In this document: piece after piece, positions 13,177 through 22,800 of the stretch
Layout of the letters: each line of letters begins with the position of its first letter
Position numbering within the stretch: position 1 is the stretch's first letter
NCBI GenBank assembly: GCA_036172665.1
Contig: CM069880.1
Span: 6,388,501-6,452,500, forward strand
Reading direction: 5' to 3'
Origin: Prosopocoilus inquinatus
Lineage: Eukaryota; Arthropoda; Insecta; Coleoptera; Lucanidae
DNA length: 64,000 nt
Program-made: the position numbers and the translations under genes
The notes under the pieces: generated by a model
Seen by the model: only the letters and a program-made list of their open reading frames with translations
Databases searched by the model: none
Told to the model about the DNA's origin: nothing

Positions 13177-13231
13177 AATTTGAAAATGTAGGCATTGTAC
13201 AAGAAGAGTACAATGCCTACATTTTCAAATT
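13177..13231. repeat. Perfect 24-bp inverted repeat with 7-nt loop
   Basis: AATTTGAAAATGTAGGCATTGTAC at 13177-13200 is exactly complementary to 13208-13231; the loop is AAGAAGA. The right arm covers the start of the transposon-like reading frame at 13213. The left arm is thus an inverted copy of that 5' end, consistent with a foldback rearrangement. Confidence 0.95.
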
Positions 13232-13546
13232 ACGAATGCACTTTAGCCCAACGTATTTACCTGGAACGGTTTCTGAATCGTCGCATTCCGAATGTTTGTA
13301 CATTTGTCAAAGTGGTGCAGCATCTACGATAACACAGTTTCTTTAAGGCTGGAGCTTACGATGGTGCTCGACAACGTCCAGACAGTTGCAGACATTGAGG
13401 AGACTATTTTGGATAGCGTTAAATCTCGACCCGGATCCATTAATATTATACGACAGACTTTTGACATTGCGTCAGGTTTGTTCACGTAATCGTTACTATG
13501 CTACAGTCACAGCACAGCAATATTGTGTAGTCTTCAGTGGCGGACA
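13213..13546 (+). pseudogene. Broken transposon-associated (DUF4817/HTH-like) coding fragment
   Basis: The first frame runs MPTFSNYECTLAQRIYLERF, then LNRRIPNVCTFVKVVQHLR, ending at TAA (13330-13332). A neighbouring frame continues SFKAGAYDGARQRP, and a third gives VADIEETILDSVKSRPGS. After another shift comes QVCSRNRYYA, at the position where related proteins carry a VLRENRYHPYH-like segment. In order, these pieces match the layout of the transposon-borne DUF4817-type proteins as I remember it: a Y..RFPNRR.PN..TF segment, a linker, then EE.IL..V...P..S and an HTH. There appears to be an internal deletion after residue 9, plus at least two frameshifts. It is non-functional. Family assignment is from memory of motif order, not a search. 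Confidence 0.6.
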
Positions 13547-14134
13547 GTGATGTTTTTAACAAATTTTTAAATAATTTTAACTCGATAACTAGGACATTCA
13601 CAAAAATATATATTTAAAAGAGGTGTTACTCTTGACGAGTTTTATTGTCAGTTAAAATTTATGTACTTATTTCTGTGACACGTTGTATAAAAAATGACAT
13701 TTCTATTCGTAGGCATTTTAATATATTTTCTATGTTGATAAAAGCTTTGGAGTAAAATATTGTCTGCAAAGTTCGCAAATTTTATAACTTCGGTGCTTGT
13801 GTACACGACAAACTTGCGCATAATAAATTTCCATGATTTAGAACGTTTGTAAACGGAGCGGCATTTGCTGTATCATTTATTCAACGAGAGTTTATCTCTT
13901 TGGAAAAAGGCAAACGAATCATCATCATCATCATTAACATATAACACGGGGATGTGCCGACATACTCGGATGTGTATCGATTGCCCCAAGTTCAGCTGCG
14001 ACTGCGGAGCAGTTTGTTTTGTGGATAATTTCTAAAGTGAAGTAGCAGCAAGCAAAACATGTACACGATAATCATTATTTAGTTTAACGTTCTGTACGTT
14101 GCCGCCCTATTAGTCTCCAAAATTAGTGCAATGT

Positions 14135-14152
14135 TGGCGCCCAACAAGGGGC
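14135..14152 (+). other. LTR-retrotransposon primer-binding-site-like sequence (tRNA-Lys type)
   Basis: TGGCGCCCAACAAGGGGC differs at only two of 18 positions from the complement of an insect tRNA-Lys 3' end used by gypsy-like elements (TGGCGCCCAACGTGGGGC). It follows a segment that could be the 3' end of an LTR (13.95-14.13 kb). No gag or pol frame follows and no second LTR was found, so at most a truncated relic is present. Confidence 0.4.
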
Positions 14153-14263
14153 AAGACAAAATACTTGCCGACTACCACGAATAACATAAATTTATCTATG
14201 TATTTATGTAGACCATCCTCTCCTTCAAGACCCCTCCCTCCCAAGAAAAAAAACTAATCGTAC

Positions 14264-14288
14264 ATATATATATATATATATATATATA
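14264..14288. repeat. (AT)n microsatellite
   Basis: An uninterrupted AT dinucleotide run of about 12 units. A shorter one lies near 52367-52380. Confidence 0.9.
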
Positions 14289-14387
14289 ATCCTATAATAA
14301 TTATTTAAAATATCTGTGGAGACCGAATCGGAAGTTCTTGCTGATGTCACGTATAAAGTTTCGCTAACACTATTACGGAGTTATGCA

Positions 14388-14413
14388 AATTATCCCCCCG
14401 AAAGGGGATAATT
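14388..14413. repeat. Short perfect hairpin
   Basis: AATTATCCCC and GGGGATAATT are exact complements separated by CCGAAA. No function is evident. Confidence 0.85.
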
Positions 14414-15367
14414 AATTTTGCAAAAACTTCTTTCTCGGCGAGCCTTTCAAAAAAATTGAATTTATAATGAGGACTCGTTTATTTCACATTAGACACTAAA
14501 TCACAGTTACTAGAACGGAAGCCAACAAATTTCAATTTAAAATGAATAAGAAGAACGTAAACGAGGAAGTTAATCGATACTTGAAACATAATTATAGATG
14601 TAGATGTATGCATGTACAAGTGTTCTAAAAACGCCTAGACGTAAATTTAATGTTTCATTATTAAAAATAGAGATCCAAGTAAACATTTATAAGAATTTAA
14701 TAAAACATTAGGAGTTACTTGGGGAAAAACTTTCTTAAATAAAAGAATATTGACCATCGATATCGAACCAAGCGTGGTTTTCAACAAGCTTAAAGAGGGC
14801 TTAAAATTACAGAGGTCGTTGCAATGTAAGTATTCCAATTTTTTTTTTAATTATATTGATAATATAAACAAAAAAAATTGAAACGTGCAGAAAAATATAA
14901 CAAATAAAGATTCTAGATGAGGTGAAGCTGAACTGAGCGCAGAGTTTAAAATTCACGATTGTACACACAGCGAATAGAAAACTGTAAAATAATTTAAGTA
15001 ATAAAAATTGGTTTAATCTACCCATCAAACCTGGATATTTGAATTAACTCGCAAAAAGTTTTCTCTTTGTAATTTTCTTCTCTCCAATTGAAGGCATTCG
15101 TTAATAATTTTAAGTAGGTTTCGTGGAAAGAAGAGAGAAAATTAAGGGGAATAAAAGTTTCCAATTCTTTGTGGAACGTAAACTAAATCAATCTCGTTTT
15201 AATCCTATACAATTGGAGCAGACGCAATTAAAACTGAGTTACTTCAGTGATTTTTACATAGGGCTTCTTATCGATCGAAGTTAATTTCTGCGACTTTTTG
15301 TTTTGGTTGGAAATGACCGAGACTTATTTTATTTATGTGATTCGCCATTCTTACGTTTTCTTTTAAG

Positions 15368-15593
15368 ATAATAATATACAGGGAGAGTCTAGACTTGAGT
15401 CTTGTCCTTCTTCATCTTCAATAGTACGAAGGTGTGAAGTTTTCTTTTTACAGAATTTTCTTTCAATAATATACAGGGAGAGTTTAGACTCGCATCTTCT
15501 TCTTCGATAGTATGAAGGCGTGAAGTTTTCTTTGACAGAATAATATATAGGGGGAGCTTAGACTTTTCGACTGTATGAGGGTGTAAACTGTTT
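15368..15593. repeat. Three-unit degenerate tandem repeat, units shrinking from ~95 to ~55 bp
   Basis: Each unit starts AATAATATA(C/T)AGGG(A/G)GAG(T/C)(C/T)TAGACT at about 15368, 15463 and 15539. Each ends with a GTATGA(A)GG(C/T)GTGAAG-like block. Internal deletions shorten successive units. A 133-codon minus-strand open frame (15959-15558) runs into this array. Confidence 0.75.
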
Positions 15594-16140
15594 TTTTTTA
15601 GGACTAGGATTGACATTGGTTATTTTCCAATGATCATCTGCTTTTAGATTAAAACAACCACATGCTTTCATTTGAAATGACCCCCCAGTGACTCTGCACT
15701 TAATCATAAAATTAATATTCATAATAGAAGCTTGACTGACGTTATCTATTACCCGCTGATTGACATAGCCTGTAATGACGTCGATAATATTGCAGGGGAT
15801 AATGAAATTGATTGGTGCTAGGATAATTAAGCTCTCGTAATGTGATTGAATTTTTTTCAAAATCGAATGGGATAGAAAATCACAGCAAGGGTATCGAATC
15901 ACGTATTCGCCCAAAACTTTGTAATGCAGTCGCCGTGTCTGCAAGTTAAATACGCTCATTGTTCGACGTATACATACAAGCGAACGTGATCCCTGAACTA
16001 TTACAGTGTAGCATTATGCGATAACAAAATAAAACCAAAACCGGAGGAAAATGTAACCGGAGTAACCAGACAGACATTTTATTTCGGTGCAGTTAACTTT
16101 TTCGATGGAGGTTTTCATTAAAGGTGGCCAAATCAAGTTA

Positions 16141-17123
16141 ATTAGCGCTGTTTTTAAAGGAAATATTAAACCTGAGAGGTACTTCGACGACCCTTAGCCA
16201 GTTATTAAAAACGATAAATTTCTTTTCATTGTTTAAGTGAAAGTATTGTGTCGCACTTTCTTATTATTAACTTTCTTTCAACAAGAACAAGAAAATCGTC
16301 AGTCATTTGTATTTGTTTAGCCTCGAATCACCTTGTATATTGCGCATTTAATTTGGTTGGTATAAATTATTAGATACAAATTGCATAGAATTCGTTTGAT
16401 CTATTGGCAACATCGCTGATTTGGCAACAAGGCATTTAACGTTTGTCAACTTCGTCCTGTGCCAAACTGTCAAACGATAACGCAACCTCGCTGTATTTAA
16501 GTTGCCTGTTGACGAGTATTGAGATCAAAATAATAGGTATCTAAACTAGACTACAATACTTTCTGGATATGTAATGGAGGGTGCGCGTAAGAAATGAGCA
16601 GACGTTTCCCGCTCAAAACGAAACAGACGGTACGTCTTTAATAAAAATTTGCGCTGTTTTTTAAAGGAAATATTAAACCTGAGAGATACTTACGACGACC
16701 CTTAACCAGTTTTAAAAGCGATAAATTTTTTTTCATTGTTTAAGCGAAAGTATTGTGTCGCGCTTTCTTATTATTAACTTTCTTTCAACAAGAACAAGAA
16801 AATCGTCAGGCATTTGTATTTGTTTAGCCTCGAATCGCCCTGTATATTGAATATTTAATTTGGTTGGTATAAACTATTACAGATAAATATTGCACAGAAT
16901 TCGTCTGATCCATTGGCAACATCGCTGATTTTTGCAAAGCTGTCAAACGATAGCACAACCTTGCTGTATTTAAGTTGTCTGTTGACGAGTAATTGAGATC
17001 AAAATAATAGGTATCTAAACTAAACTACAATACTTTCTTGATATGTAATGAGGGTGCGCGTGAAAGATGAGCAGAAGTTTCCCGCTCAAAACGAAACAGA
17101 CGGTATGTCTTTAATATAAATTT
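16141..17123. repeat. Tandem duplication, period about 506 bp
   Basis: Copy 1 begins GCGCTGTTTTTAAAGG at 16145 and copy 2 begins GCGCTGTTTTTTAAAGG at 16651. They stay clearly alignable to the shared end CGAAACAGACGGTA(C/T)GTCTTTAAT. Copy 2 lacks roughly 33 bp present in copy 1 around 16430-16465 (the AAGGCATTTAACG segment). Scattered substitutions show the duplication is not recent. No open frame is conserved between the copies. Confidence 0.92.
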
Positions 17124-19586
17124 AATTTTATGAATCTAAAGAGAGATAATAAAATTTTGTCGTCCGTCTTGTTAAGAAGAAAACGAAGTTTGTATGGAAG
17201 AAAAGTTTGTGTTAAAGTGATTTGTATTTGAAATAGCGAAGGGAATTTTGTTTTTGTGTGTCTGTAATGTTAATTTATATTTGCTTTGGCGCTTTTACTT
17301 CGATAATTGAGTTTGGTGAGTGCGACTGAAAACGTCGTAAGGAAAATTGTTTATGTATTGCCTTCACGTTTTCCTAGGATTCATTTTGCAAGTTTTGTAT
17401 TCCAAACTAGAGGTCTAAAACTTAGATGAAGTTAATATGAGATTTTACGACGTCATATAACAGTTAAGTAAGTTGGAAAGTCATTTTTTAGCGTTATTAA
17501 GGGGCAAACAAACGAGGGAACATATATTTCTTCGTTTTTACTGTGCGTGGCTTTTTCTTTTATTTTATTTCTGTCTCTTGTCCGTTATGCCGCCTATCAA
17601 TTATATCTACGCCAGAGTGTCTTCACCCTTGCGATCTAATGGCGAATTTTTACTGTTGGCATTACAAGGAAAACTCGGTTCAGATGTTTATTCCGAAGCT
17701 AATTTTTCTTATAAGGATAGATGAGGATTTGATGGAAATGTCGGTTTTTTTCTCTTCATATTTTCCTTTCCCGTTTCGATATAAAAATCTATACATATAC
17801 GATTTATGTTTCTCTTTAACGTAAAGCGTTTGAAGTGCTGTCACGTTTATTTATAAAGTAATGCGATTTAAGCTACTTTACTGTTACCGTATTTATTTGT
17901 GAAACGGTTTCAGTTTCAATATGCACTCGCTCAAATCTATGTATACGATTTCCTCTACGATTATTTGTATTAATTTATACGTACACGTTTTTTTGTTGTT
18001 GTGTAAGGATATACGCCGTATGTTTTTTTCTCGGGAAATATTATTTTTCCGGTTTGGATCAGAGAAGAAAAACTTCGCTCTCTCATCGAAAGCCGGGCAT
18101 TAAATCTAATAAAATGAGTAACCGAAGAGAGACTTAATGGCTTCTGGTATTAAACTATGAGAAACTGGAACCGGAAGGACTATTCACACTCCTTCACAAT
18201 TCACGCCACCATAAACTGTCGATAACTTCCTCTACTGCATTAGGAACGTTTTATATAAAAAGAAATTATCAAATGGCTATTTAAATATTTCAATTTATTT
18301 TAATTTGAAAAACTTTCCTTGGAAAAGTTCTGAACTTATCCCTGGTGGGGAGTTACTTAAGAAAAGTTTATGAATAGAGTCAATTATAAATCTTGTACCG
18401 AAAATGTATTTTATAAAAATGTTCGTTTAAGTAATTTACTCGCGGTTTCTTTGGATGAGGGGGTGTTTTGGCGATTTTACCACAGCCATTAAGATCGTCG
18501 TAAATCACATTAAAACGTCTTCTCGAATGGAATTTCCTTTTATCAGAGCTACATGTTCCTACGTTTGTGTTACACTTCGCTCAGCAGCTAAAATATTATG
18601 CCCTTTAATTGCTAATTTGACATGTACGAGATATAAATCGCCGGAAATTAATGTTGATAATTAAAATCAACCGCAACCCACTTCACACCGAATTAAGAAC
18701 TCACATTTAGCAATATTAATTGACATATTATTTATCCTTGCTCTTGTTATTGCTTACAACTTGTAAGTAATTAACTTGTTTCTACTTCACTTGTTTAAGA
18801 GGGGATAAGGGTCTTCTACAAAGCTGCTAACTTAGAAACTTCAATTTAAGTTATAATTCCACAATTCGCAAACGAACAACACCTCCAGGGCTTTATATTG
18901 AGAACGATAATTTAATGTGTTGTTACATCAAAAATAACAAAATTCAAATTCAGCCAATTCTTTAATACAATAAAAACGATAGATGATAATACATTCAAAG
19001 CTTGCGTATTGGGCGTGAAAAGAAGTTTTAGGATACTCCCCTCGAGCCCCTTTACGATAAACGTCGAACTTAATAAAAAGAAATCATATTCTTGTAAAAT
19101 ATGTTCGTACGGCGTGCGAATGGGTTAGGCGTGAAACAAATTTAAATATTTGCGGACAAATCCGAACGAGGGGGAAAATGCGGGGGCGCATAAATTTCCG
19201 AATCTATGACTGAATCTTCGCGTGCCATAAAACGTCATATGCCGAAATAACTGGAATGCCGGCCATTACAAGGGGGGGGACATCTAAAGATAAAATTTAA
19301 AATTAGAACCACTTTAAATACGGCACATGCCTGGATAAGGGTTGTTATGGGGATTTAAAAGGTGGCTACGCTTCAAATTGGCTGGCAAAGCAAGAAAAAG
19401 TCTCAGACCTTATTCCTACGCGTCTTATCTTAAACTATACACTAAAATTTTATGCCGGGTTCACATTACTAAGTATAATCCTTGCATGCATTTTTTTACA
19501 TCCATACACAAAATCAAATACTTTAAAACAATACTGACAAGACTTATTTTACAAAAAGAAAAGTTACAGTTTATATAATGCAACAG
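17124..19586. other. No gene supported
   Basis: Overlapping short open frames at 17473-17824 are hydrophobic and AT-driven. None has splice or domain support. Confidence 0.5.
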
Positions 19587-19588
19587 TA

Positions 19589-21763
19589 CAAGGTGTCCCA
19601 AACCTCTGGAAAAGTCCCAAAATGCCTCTTTAAATTTATTTTATCAAGAAAAGGTGTTAACAAAAGTTGTGTAGGTTTTCATTCCGCATAATCTAAAATT
19701 ATTTTCAAATATACAGGTTGCTCATTTAATAAATTACAAACCTAACTTATTCTTTTTTTAATGGAACACTATATATTTTATTGCAGTTTCGCTTAGCCCT
19801 TGAAGAGACGATAAAAATGATATGACATTATACTTACTTATTTTTAGTATTTACCGAGTTACTTTTAATTTTATGCAAAAAATGGATCATGTTTGATCGT
19901 CTGCCAAATTGTCAATTTTAATGATAGGACAATCAAATCTTGGACCAAAATATTTCTAAATCGATCTACTTTTACAATATTCATCATTTTTAAAAACCTA
20001 GCGACTATCAACAGCACTACGATTCAGTTCGCGTATTGTAAAATTAGTCATTTTTTTCAAATGGAACACCCTATTATATTATAATATATTTGGATAGAGT
20101 TTTACGGGCTTTCCAACTATACCATATTCTATGGTCTTAAGATTTATAACTTGTGATTTATTATGACTTCTTTGTAATCAACTTATGGAATGTGCTGTAT
20201 AATATTTTCATTCGCTTCAGAATCATTTAAGATATTTATCCACACAATTTATCGTACTTTTAGTGATTTAAATAAAAGTAAATAAATTGAGGAACTGAAT
20301 GGTTTTTCTCAGGTAATTCCTGCCTTGTAAGAACATATTACGAATCGGTTGGATAATCGCTGGTTAGAACGTGGTAAAGCTTTGAAGTGGTCTCCATAGT
20401 TACCAAATTTGTCTCTCGACTTCTTTTATGGGGATATGAGTAAACAAATGAAAAAAATATTCTCTTATCACAATTTATTTATAATCGTAGATACGTATTT
20501 CGACAGCCACACCACTATCTTCATTTCTATTGGAGATTCAATGAGAATATCCTTTGGCTCATACCAACCAAAGAGTGTGTACGTGCGGATGATTGAAAAT
20601 AGCAGCGCAACTGTTGAAATACGCATAAAAAGATATAATCTAATATTAGTATGAAATAAATTTCAAAAAACTATTACTAAACTGTTTTCACCTGTACTAT
20701 TCTTAATTTATGGGGATAGTAAAGAAACAAGAGTATAAATATGTACTTGGCACATGCAAAGAGAAGAAAATGCCTGTTTAGCAATATGGCAGAATTTCTT
20801 TTAAATTTTTTTCAACAGTTAAATAAATTTTTATGATTTTTTAAACCTTTGTGACTGGAGACTGATATTGCTTTTCTTAGTTAATGTGTAAAAGTGTTAA
20901 GATTCAATTTGTTTCTTTTGATACGTAGCTTCAAAATAATAGAATTTTTTTACAGTGTAAAAAGATTCTTTCCATTCGTTTTCATAGTGTAATTGGAATT
21001 ATATAGTGAAAATCGTTCAGTTCCTGTATTTATTCCATATTTTTATTGTAACCGCTACAACAATGACAAAGAAATTGTTAATTTGTACAAAAATAAAGTG
21101 TTTGGATAAATATCTTGAATGATACATCAGATAAAATATTTGTGAGACAAATAAAAATATTATACAGCACGTTTCTTAATTTGATTGTAGAGAAGTGATA
21201 ATAACTCACAAGTTATCAATCATAAGACCATAAAATATGGTATGATTGGAAAGCCCGTAGAAAACACTATCCAAATATACTATAATATATAGGGTGTTCC
21301 ATTTGAAAAAAAATGACTAATTTTACAATACGCGAACTGAATCGTAGTGTTGTTGATAGTCGCTAGGTTTTTAAAAATGATGAACATTGTAAAAGTAGAG
21401 GGATTTAGAAATATTTTGGTCCAAGGTTGATTGTCGTATCATTAAAATTGACAATTTGGCAGACAATCACACATGATCCATTTTTTGCATAAAATTAAAA
21501 GTAACTCGGTAAATACTAAAAATAAGTAAGTATAATGTAATATCATTTTTATCGTCTCTTCAAGGGCTAACCGAAACTGCAATAAAATATATAGTGTTCC
21601 ATTTAAAAAAGAATAAGTTAGGTTTGTAACTTATTAAATGAGCAACCTGTATATTTTAGATTATACGGAATGAAAACCAACACAACTTTTGTTAAAATCT
21701 TTTCTTGATAAAATGTATTTAAAGAGGCATTTTTGGACTTTTCCAGACGTTTGGGACACCATG
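19589..21763. mobile_element. 2.2-kb foldback element with long (~0.7 kb) terminal inverted repeats
   Basis: The left end, TA then CAAGGTGTCCCAAAC at 19589, mirrors the right end, GTTTGGGACACCATG then TA at 21764. The inverted similarity continues through about 19589-20302 and 21014-21763, with landmarks such as GAGACGATAAAAATGATAT, TTGCATAAAATTAAAAGT in the right arm, AATGGAACAC (twice per arm) and ATTTGGATAG. The central 0.7 kb is unique and holds one 81-codon frame at 20409-20654 with no known domain. Terminal TA dinucleotides suggest a Tc1/mariner-type non-autonomous element with expanded arms. No transposase is encoded. The arms differ by scattered substitutions and small indels, so the insertion is not recent. 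Confidence 0.9.
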
Positions 21764-21830
21764 TACAGTCGAAGTTAACAATAAAATGTAAATGCGTGGT
21801 CTTATCCAGTCTGATCGCATCGTATTTTAC

Positions 21831-22800
21831 CCGAACATTATTCGACGTACGTAAGAGCTGCTTCTCTCAAAGGCTGTCCACACAATTGCGCATGCCCTGT
21901 TAGTCTGTGATGAGCATGCCAAATTTGAATTAAAAAAATAACAGAAATTAAACGTGGATTGCAGAGGGCTTAAAAAATGAAAAAGTTTAATAACACCTGT
22001 TTGGATTGAAATGAATGATTGTTTTACGTGTTCGTAAGATAATAGGAATTTAGTATACGTTTCTGAAAGTAAAACGTTGGTCAAATTAATAACAATCTCG
22101 AAGTTGAAGTGCTCTGATGAATCTATTGAGTTAATTATCCTTGGAGAATCTTTCCGGTTTTATGAAATATACTTTCAGCTGCATAAAATGAGACAGCGCG
22201 CCGGCTGCCGTTCCAATAATTACTAACGAAATAAGAACAGGAGGTGCTCTTCTTCGTCTGAAAATTGCAACTAAAACGCTTTCAAACAGATTACAATCTT
22301 GTGCAGCGGAACGTTTCGAATTCGATTCAACAAATAACGCAGTCGGAAATGATACGTAAAAGAATATTTTCGCTGAGCATTGGCGCAAGGAAATTGTTGC
22401 GAGCTTAAACAAACCTTACTCTGTCGCAATTTTATACCTACAAATAAAATTTGGAACGCTGCGTCTCCTGAACTTTCGATCGGAACAATAACATCCCTTG
22501 AGATTGATTAGTTAGAAATCAATGCAGTTTAATTTACAAATAAGAAAATATATTGTGCGACTGCCTTTGATTAATTGAATACTTTATCGGATTCGAATTG
22601 AATCACATCCACAACATTCTCTATAACATTTATTTTATAAGAAAAAAAAACCTTCCCCTTATTGTATTCTTGATGGTATTCGAAGTAGGCACGCAAGCGC
22701 TGCTTCTCTCGTTCGCTGCACAAACAATTGCGCATGCTCTATTAGTCCTCACTCCGTTCGTATAAAGCGTGTCGCGTGAAAATTTAAATTAAAAAACCGA
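21831..22800. repeat. Pair of diverged direct copies sharing a GCTGCTTCTCTC / AATTGCGCATGC core
   Basis: Copy 1 (about 21831-21950) and copy 2 (about 22675-22800) share ATTCGA.GTA, GCTGCTTCTCTC, CACA(A)ACAATTGCGCATGC, CT.TTAGTC, then AAATTT(G)AATTAAAAAA. Weaker similarity continues for another 100 bp or more, including GTAAAAC.TTG. No protein frame is preserved in both. The GCGCATGC core is the best-kept part. Confidence 0.6.

Noticed and set aside
15558..15959. 133-codon minus-strand ORF ending in a tandem repeat
   Set aside because: Its length is unusual, but its C terminus is repeat-derived, no family is recognisable and no promoter or splice signals were seen. Left unannotated pending transcript data.
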